Shown: positions 6,502-10,052 of the stretch, one piece after another
Layout of the letters: every line of letters begins with the position of its first letter
Numbering within the stretch: position 1 is the first letter of the stretch
Source: Actinomycetes bacterium
GTDB taxonomy: Bacteria > Actinomycetota > Actinomycetes > Propionibacteriales > Propionibacteriaceae
Direction: 5' to 3'
NCBI GenBank assembly: GCA_009785885.1
Contig: WQUE01000240.1
Span: 1 to 10,052, forward strand
DNA: 10,052 nt
The notes under the pieces: generated by a model
What the model saw: the letters and a program-made list of their open reading frames with translations, nothing else
Databases searched by the model: none
What the model was told of the DNA's origin: nothing
Made by a program: the position numbers and the translations under genes

Positions 6502-6531
6502 TTGACCCGGTTCACCCCGGCACGGTATCCT
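6502..6531 (+). promoter_or_regulatory. Predicted promoter of the rplM-rpsI operon
   Basis: TTGACC (6502-6507) and TATCCT (6526-6531) with an 18-base spacer form a strong housekeeping-sigma promoter. The predicted start is near 6538, giving a leader of roughly 108 nt before the rplM GTG. Confidence 0.7.
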
Positions 6532-6537
6532 GGACTG

Positions 6538-6645
6538 CTGTTGCTCCGCTGCGCCCGCGCTCGTGCGACCCCTTGACGGGGGTCCGGTTGGTGTGCGGTG
6601 GTGCGGCGAGCAGATGCCGATACTAGTGGAAGATGGCCGCAAACA
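6538..6645 (+). promoter_or_regulatory. Structured 5' leader of rplM-rpsI
   Basis: The leader can form a long outer stem. TGCTC (6542-6546) pairs with GAGCA (6608-6612). After one bulged C, 6548-6555 pairs with 6600-6607 (eight pairs including G-T wobbles). Inside it GACCCC (6567-6572) pairs with GGGGTC (6579-6584). Ribosomal protein L13 is known to repress its own rplM-rpsI mRNA in E. coli, so an autoregulatory role here is plausible but inferred. The weak ribosome binding site GGAAGA (6628-6633) lies 12 bases before the GTG, outside the stem. Confidence 0.45.
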
Positions 6646-7089
6646 GTGTCTACCTATAGCCCGAAGCCTGGCGAGGTCACCAGGAACTGGCACGTCATCG
6701 ACGCGGAGGGGGTGGTGCTGGGACGCCTGGCCGTCACCGCCGCCACGTTGCTGCGCGGCAAGGACAAGCCGACGTTCGCCCCGCACATCGACACCGGCGA
6801 TTTCGTGATCATCGTGAACGCCTCCAAGGTGGCGTTGACCGGCAACAAGTCCGCGACGTCGCTGCGCTACCGTCATTCCGGACGTCCCGGCGGACTGAAG
6901 GTGACGACGATCGGCGCCCTCATCGCGAAGGACCCGCGCGAGGCGATCCGGCGGGCGGTCTGGGGCATGCTCCCCAAGAACAAGCTGAGCCGCCAGCAGT
7001 TGACCAAGCTGAAGGTCTACGCCGGTCCGGAGCATCCGCACGCAGCCCAAAAGCCCAAGCCCTACACGATCACACAGGTGGCCCAGTGA
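6646..7089 (+). CDS. rplM: 50S ribosomal protein L13
   Basis: A 147-residue large-subunit protein, of normal actinobacterial L13 length, that binds 23S rRNA early in 50S assembly. Family hallmarks are the N-terminal TYSPKPGEVTRNWHVIDAEG, VVLGRLA, GDFVIIVNASKVALTGNK, the PREAIRRAVWGMLPKNKLSR segment, and the LKVYAGPEHPHAAQKP tail. GTG 6646 is chosen because L13 proteins begin just before TYSPK; the frame extends upstream to 6598, but that adds 16 non-conserved residues from the leader. It is followed by rpsI with a 4-base overlap, the conserved L13-S9 pair. Confidence 0.97.
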   Translation: MSTYSPKPGEVTRNWHVIDAEGVVLGRLAVTAATLLRGKDKPTFAPHIDTGDFVIIVNASKVALTGNKSATSLRYRHSGRPGGLKVTTIGALIAKDPREAIRRAVWGMLPKNKLSRQQLTKLKVYAGPEHPHAAQKPKPYTITQVAQ

Positions 7090-7625
7090 GTGAGAACATG
7101 AACACCGACGATGTCGTGGCCGAGGAGGCCGTGGAGGTTCCCGCGCCGTTCGTCGACGAGCAGGACCGCGAAATCGCGTACCGCGCCGAGGCCGGTGGCA
7201 CCGGTGGCGCCCAGACGAGCGCCCGTCCGGCGGTCGTCGCGCCCGGACGGGGAACGGGCCGCCGCAAGGAGGCCATCGCCCGCGTCCGGCTGAAGCCGGG
7301 CAGCGGCACCTATAGCATCAACGGCCGCAGCCTGGAGGACTACTTCCCGAACAAGTTGCACCAGCAGACGATCAACGAGCCGTTCGTCACGGCCGGCGTC
7401 GTCGGCAGCTACGACGTGATCGCCCGTATCGGCGGCGGCGGCGTGACCGGCCAGGCCGGGGCGCTGCGGCTGGGCATCGCCCGGGCGCTCAACGAGATCG
7501 ACCGCGAGGCGAGCCGTCCGGCGCTGAAGAAGGCGGGACTGTTGACCCGCGACGCCCGGGTGAAGGAGCGCAAGAAGGCCGGCCTGAAGAAGGCCCGCAA
7601 GGCGCCGCAGTATTCGAAGCGTTGA
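7086..7625 (+). CDS. rpsI: 30S ribosomal protein S9
   Basis: A 179-residue small-subunit head protein whose C-terminal KR tail reaches the P-site tRNA. The conserved S9 body starts near GTGRRKEAIARVRL (about residue 56). It includes RSLEDYFPN, GGGVTGQAGALRLGIARAL and GLLTRDARVKERKKAGLKKA, and ends in APQYSKR. The first 55 residues are an acidic, Ala/Gly-rich extension of the type seen in actinobacterial S9. The GTG at 7086 overlaps the rplM TGA (GTGA), indicating translational coupling; ATG 7098 is an alternative start. The operon appears to end here, and the next gene is convergent. Confidence 0.97.
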   Translation: MSENMNTDDVVAEEAVEVPAPFVDEQDREIAYRAEAGGTGGAQTSARPAVVAPGRGTGRRKEAIARVRLKPGSGTYSINGRSLEDYFPNKLHQQTINEPFVTAGVVGSYDVIARIGGGGVTGQAGALRLGIARALNEIDREASRPALKKAGLLTRDARVKERKKAGLKKARKAPQYSKR

Positions 7626-7631
7626 TCCGCG

Positions 7632-7718
7632 CGTCCCGCCCGGGACGACAGGATTGCGGGACGGGTCGTCACTCGTACGGGTGGCGGCCCGTTTCGCATG
7701 CGCCCTCCCTTGCGGGCG
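7632..7718. terminator. Hairpin cluster between convergent rpsI and the anchored-protein gene
   Basis: Just after the rpsI stop, CGTCCC (7632-7637) pairs with GGGACG (7642-7647). Alternatively CGTCCCGC (7632-7639) pairs with GCGGGACG (7656-7663), or GACGAC (7644-7649) with GTCGTC (7665-7670). Further hairpins are ACGGG/CCCGT (7677-7692, followed by TT) and CGCCC/GGGCG (7701-7718). There is no long U-tract, but the position between convergent stops suggests bidirectional termination. Confidence 0.5.
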
Positions 7719-7724
7719 TCCGGT

Positions 7725-8420
7725 TCACGGCTGGCAGGCGCCCCACTCGTCCAGCTGCTCGCGGCCGTCGTCGAAGGGCGTGGGGAGGCCGGAGTAGGTC
7801 TGCCGCGTCGGGATGCCGGCGGCGCCGCGGAGGCGCACCTCGACGGATGACGTGTTGGGCGGCCACGCGTCGCAGTCGGTGATCTCCCAGATCACCCACA
7901 GCACGTCGTTCGGACGGACCCGCTGGGGCAGCCCCGCGGTGGCCAGCGGTGAGCCCCCGGCGACGAGGGCATCGATGAGAGACGCGGCATCGGACGGCCG
8001 CCAGGCACCGGGGGTGGGTCCGCATGTGGTGCCGTCGCACGTCGTGGCGACGATCCGGTTCCAGGCTTGGTCGTCTCCGAATCCGGGCGCGACGTCGTGC
8101 GTCACCCAGGCGGCGATGATGCGGGCGCCGGGGATGTCGTCCACGCCGGTCACGGTCACGACCGGTTGCGAGGGGGGCAGCTGGACCGAGGCCTCCACGA
8201 ATGGCGTGTTCCAAAGGCCGCTGGTGCTGGCGGATCGGCCCACCCCGAGCCGGGGATTGAACCAGGCGGGCACGAACCAACTCGTGACAAGGGCGAGTGC
8301 GCACGCGAGGCCGATGAGTCCTGTGGCCAACCGGGTACGGCGCGGCACGAGGCTGCGAAGTTCGTCGTCCGCGGACGAGGGTGCCGGGGCCGAGTCGCTG
8401 ACGGTACTTGACTGACTCAT
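7725..8420 (-). CDS. Single-pass membrane-anchored protein of unknown function
   Basis: A 231-residue protein that I do not recognise as a family. Residues 1-30 are Ser/Ala-rich and end in basic PRRTR. One hydrophobic helix at about 32-52 (ATGLIGLACALALVTSWFVP) is followed by a roughly 180-residue domain that should face outside. That domain has four Cys (128, 133, 183, 229) which could form disulfides, and a Trp/Pro-rich composition with paired motifs such as NDVLWVIWEITDCDAWPP. There is no lipobox, signal-peptidase site or LPXTG motif. The ATG at 8420 sits six bases after a TACAAT box, so the mRNA is probably leaderless. The gene is divergent from the membrane protein/GntR pair and shares its promoter region, which hints at common regulation. 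Confidence 0.75.
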   Translation of the reverse strand: MSQSSTVSDSAPAPSSADDELRSLVPRRTRLATGLIGLACALALVTSWFVPAWFNPRLGVGRSASTSGLWNTPFVEASVQLPPSQPVVTVTGVDDIPGARIIAAWVTHDVAPGFGDDQAWNRIVATTCDGTTCGPTPGAWRPSDAASLIDALVAGGSPLATAGLPQRVRPNDVLWVIWEITDCDAWPPNTSSVEVRLRGAAGIPTRQTYSGLPTPFDDGREQLDEWGACQP

Positions 8421-8436
8421 AGTCCCATTGTACTAT
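8408..8436 (+). promoter_or_regulatory. Predicted promoter of the membrane protein-GntR operon
   Basis: TTGACT (8408-8413) and TACTAT (8431-8436) are 17 bases apart, an excellent housekeeping-sigma match, with a start near 8443. Its -10 box overlaps the -10 box of the divergent promoter by two bases (8431-8432), so the two promoters probably compete or are co-regulated. Confidence 0.6.
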
Positions 8437-8437
8437 G
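8418..8437. promoter_or_regulatory. Inverted repeat CATAGT-N8-ACTATG across both -10 boxes
   Basis: Perfect 6-bp arms (8418-8423 and 8432-8437) flank the divergent -10 elements and the start codon of the minus gene. This position would let a bound repressor block both promoters. The GntR protein encoded downstream is the obvious candidate, but no match to a known operator is claimed. Confidence 0.45.
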
Positions 8438-8457
8438 ACGATATGACAAAGTGTCAA
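8427..8457 (-). promoter_or_regulatory. Predicted leaderless promoter of the anchored-protein gene
   Basis: On the minus strand a perfect TTGACA (8452-8457) is followed after 19 bases by TACAAT (8427-8432). Six bases later comes the ATG at 8420. The start codon would be the first transcribed triplet. Confidence 0.6.
8444..8456. promoter_or_regulatory. Palindrome TGACA-AAG-TGTCA, second candidate operator
   Basis: Perfect 5-3-5 palindrome. It overlaps the minus-strand -35 box (8452-8457) and lies at the predicted start of the plus-strand transcript. An ATGAC direct repeat (8435-8439, 8443-8447) is interleaved with it. Part of the palindrome is simply the TTGACA box, so some of the symmetry may be coincidence. 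Confidence 0.35.
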
Positions 8458-8513
8458 GCGGTGTGGCGGAAGAACCGGGCACGCCGAGCGCCCTCGAATC
8501 GTTGGGGCTGCCC

Positions 8514-8518
8514 GGAGG
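8514..8518 (+). promoter_or_regulatory. Ribosome binding site GGAGG deciding the start at 8526
   Basis: GGAGG seven bases before ATG 8526 is the only good Shine-Dalgarno near the 5' end of this reading frame. It favours ATG 8526 over GTG 8451, which has none. Confidence 0.5.
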
Positions 8519-8525
8519 CCGGGCG

Positions 8526-9455
8526 ATGACGGCCGGCGTCAGCGTGTTGGCCCTGGTGCTGCTCGGCGCGATCTTCGCGACCCTCGCCGTGCTCGTGGTC
8601 CGGGACGCAGGTGTGCCCGGCCGGGACGTGGCGTGGCTGGCCGGGGGCGTGATCCCCCCGCACGCGCAGGCGGAGGTGTACCGCGCGTACCTGCGGCGCC
8701 ACAACGTGTCGCGCCTGGTGGGCGGGGTCCTCGGCCTGCTCCTCTGCCTCGTCGTCGGGCTGAGGTGGAACGGCGGTGGCATGGACGGCTGGAGTCTGTC
8801 GCTGTCCGTCGGCGGTCCGCTCGTCGGCAACCTGCTGGTCTGGTGGCTGGCCGGGGTCGTGCTGGGGACGCTGTCGGCCGAGAGCTATCGTCTGTCGCGC
8901 CGCTCAGCCGTGCGGCGGGCGACCCTGGACGCACGACCGCGCCCGCCGCTGCCGAGAGTGACGTGGGCTGCCCGGATCATCGGTGCGCTGGCGATCGCCG
9001 GCGGTGCCGTGGGCATCATCGTCCAGCGCGATGCCGCCGGACTGGGCGGCCCCGTCCTGGCGGCGCTCCTGGTCGGGCTGGCCGAGGTCACGCAACGCGC
9101 GATCACCGACCGGCCCCGCCCGGCCACCCAGCCGGCGTTGACGGTCGACGGGCGGCTGCGGGCCTTCGCCGGGACGTCCGTCGCGTGGCTGGGGTTGGCC
9201 GGAGCCGTGCTGGGGTTTTCGTCGGCGGCGACCGCGTGGACCGCCTGGCTGACGGGGCCCGGCGCCGGGCTGGGGCCGGGTTGGCAGACCGCACTGACAG
9301 CCGCCTCCATTCCGGTCAGCCTGGGGTGCTTCGCCCTCGTGCTGGTCGCGATCGTGCGGAGCCGGGTCCGTCCGCCGCGGGGGTGGGCGCCCGCGATCCT
9401 GACGGCACGGCAGGCGGCCCCGCCCATCGCGTTCGTCACGGAACGTCCGGCATGA
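8526..9455 (+). CDS. Polytopic membrane protein of unknown function
   Basis: A 309-residue protein with about seven hydrophobic segments (roughly 3-25, 64-79, 93-116, 147-166, 171-187, 215-236, 258-277). A hydrophilic stretch lies between the first two, including the HAQAEVYRAYLRRHNVSRLV segment (46-65), and a basic region at 118-145. I do not recognise the family; there is no ATP-binding motif, so it is not an ABC ATPase. The frame is open from GTG 8451 (334 residues), but ATG 8526 has GGAGG upstream. GTG 8451 would lie only about eight bases from the predicted transcription start and remains possible. It overlaps the GntR gene by ATGA, so the two are co-translated. YtrA-type regulators often control membrane transport genes, which fits the pairing. 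Confidence 0.8.
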   Translation: MTAGVSVLALVLLGAIFATLAVLVVRDAGVPGRDVAWLAGGVIPPHAQAEVYRAYLRRHNVSRLVGGVLGLLLCLVVGLRWNGGGMDGWSLSLSVGGPLVGNLLVWWLAGVVLGTLSAESYRLSRRSAVRRATLDARPRPPLPRVTWAARIIGALAIAGGAVGIIVQRDAAGLGGPVLAALLVGLAEVTQRAITDRPRPATQPALTVDGRLRAFAGTSVAWLGLAGAVLGFSSAATAWTAWLTGPGAGLGPGWQTALTAASIPVSLGCFALVLVAIVRSRVRPPRGWAPAILTARQAAPPIAFVTERPA

Positions 9456-9856
9456 TCGTCGAGGTCGACCCGGGCTCGGCGGTGCCGGTGTTCGAGCAGT
9501 TGCGCTCCCAGATCGAGCGGTTGATCCTGGCCGGGCAACTCGAAGCCGGCCATCAGTTGCCGGCGATCCGCCACCTCGCGGCCGACCTGGGCCTGGCGCG
9601 GGGCACGGTCGCGAAGGTGTACGAGGTCCTGGCCCGGGACGGGCTCGTCGTGGCGGATGGACGCCACGGCACCGTCGTGGCCGCGCGCCCCGCCCCCCAG
9701 CACGCCCGCCACGTGCAGACCACCCTGGCCGAGGCGGTCGGGCAGCTCGCCTTGCTGTCGCGCCAACTCGGCGTCGGCGCCGCCGACGTGCACGCGGCCC
9801 TGGCCGAAGCGCTGGGCGCGCCGATCCCGCAGGACCGACGCGCCCAGACGCCATAG
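9452..9856 (+). CDS. GntR-family regulator, YtrA subfamily
   Basis: A 134-residue DNA-binding protein. The GntR winged helix covers about residues 10-77: PVFEQLRSQIERLILAGQL, then LPAIRHLAADLGLARGTVAK (36-55) as the helix-turn-helix, and the wing DGLVVADGRHGTVVA. The C-terminal part is only about 55 residues, helical (ATTLAEAVGQLALLSRQLG-like, 88-122), and too short for an FCD, UTRA or aminotransferase domain, which points to the YtrA subfamily. The ATG overlaps the upstream stop (ATGA). It probably represses its own operon through the inverted repeats at 8418-8456. The effector is unknown. Confidence 0.88.
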   Translation: MIVEVDPGSAVPVFEQLRSQIERLILAGQLEAGHQLPAIRHLAADLGLARGTVAKVYEVLARDGLVVADGRHGTVVAARPAPQHARHVQTTLAEAVGQLALLSRQLGVGAADVHAALAEALGAPIPQDRRAQTP

Positions 9857-9863
9857 ATCGCGA

Positions 9864-9885
9864 GCGTGACCCGGCCGGGCCACGC
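9864..9885. terminator. Imperfect palindrome between convergent gntR and dcu genes
   Basis: GCGTG-A-CCCGG/CCGGG-C-CACGC forms a near-perfect 22-base palindrome with one internal A-C mismatch. It lies in the 35-base gap between two convergent stop codons. There is no U-tract; a bidirectional terminator role is inferred from position. Confidence 0.45.
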
Positions 9886-9891
9886 GACGTG

Positions 9892-10052
9892 CTACAGGAT
9901 CACCGATCCCAGCCCGAAGCCGAGCACCACCGCAAGGGCGATGGTCGCGACACCCGGGACGAAGAACGGATGGTTGAAGATGTACTTGCCGATCTGCGTG
10001 GAGCCCGTGTCGTCCATCTGCACCGCCGCCAACAGCGTCGGATAGGTCGGCA
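9892..10052 (-). CDS. DcuA/DcuB-type anaerobic C4-dicarboxylate transporter (C-terminus only)
   Basis: Only the last 52 complete residues and the TAG stop are in the window; the 5' part lies beyond position 10052. The segment reads PTYPTLLAAVQMDDTGSTQI, then GKYIFNHPFFVPG, then a terminal hydrophobic helix. This matches from memory the C-terminal end of E. coli DcuA/DcuB (YPTDLAAIQFDRSGTT, IGRFVINHSFILPG). Such carriers exchange fumarate, aspartate or malate for succinate during fumarate respiration. The assignment to DcuA or DcuB cannot be made from the tail alone. Confidence 0.8.
   Translation of the reverse strand, partial: PTYPTLLAAVQMDDTGSTQIGKYIFNHPFFVPGVATIALAVVLGFGLGSVIL

Noticed and set aside
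4876..6576. Long plus-strand open frame over the repeats and manA
   Set aside because: Shadow of manA; it begins inside the repeats and shows no conserved motif.
6573..6578. Second rplM promoter at TTGACG
   Set aside because: No -10 box lies 16-19 bases downstream; the hexamer is the loop of the leader hairpin.
6598..6645. Longer L13 from GTG 6598
   Set aside because: The extra 16 residues are not L13-like and lie in the structured leader; GTG 6646 gives the standard 147 residues.

Overview
This is a high-GC window with GTG starts, strong G/C third-position bias, leaderless-type promoters and an actinobacterial-style N-terminal extension on ribosomal protein S9. It therefore looks like a chromosomal segment of an actinomycete (Actinomycetota). 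A DcuA/DcuB-type C4-dicarboxylate carrier at the right edge suggests a facultative or anaerobic lifestyle, for example in the Propionibacteriaceae. That family-level guess is weak.

Layout. At 1-2011 is a metal-homeostasis-like region. A VIT1/CCC1-family Fe/Mn transporter on the minus strand (cut at its C-terminus by the window edge) diverges from an ArsR/SmtB repressor that carries a recognisable alpha5 metal-binding pattern. A divergent DedA/VTT-family membrane protein follows. At 2016-4565 an MMPL/RND-type transporter on the minus strand converges on the DedA gene with a 4-base gap. It has an extra N-terminal membrane helix and a Pro/Ala-rich linker. At 4700-4772 is tRNA-Thr(TGT), followed by about 325 bases of degenerate 72-bp repeats. 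These repeats copy the 3' end of the tRNA gene and contain nested hairpins.

From 5110 to 6318, manA (mannose-6-phosphate isomerase) lies on the minus strand. From 6502 to 7625 a strong promoter, a structured leader and the rplM-rpsI operon (L13, S9) lie on the plus strand. At 7725-8420 is a single-pass membrane-anchored protein of unknown function on the minus strand. It shares a compact divergent promoter region with a plus-strand pair: a polytopic membrane protein of unknown function and a YtrA-type GntR regulator, coupled by an ATGA overlap. The window ends with the C-terminus of a Dcu-type dicarboxylate transporter on the minus strand.

How the parts may work together. The ArsR protein probably controls the divergent VIT transporter in response to a metal ion; a CGCAT-N6-ATGCG inverted repeat lies just after the predicted VIT transcription start. 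The GntR protein probably controls its own operon and perhaps the divergent anchored protein through inverted repeats that overlap both promoters. The remaining genes are housekeeping or unlinked. The most unusual structure is the repeat array derived from the tRNA-Thr 3' end. No mobile-element gene, CRISPR array or complete defence system is visible.
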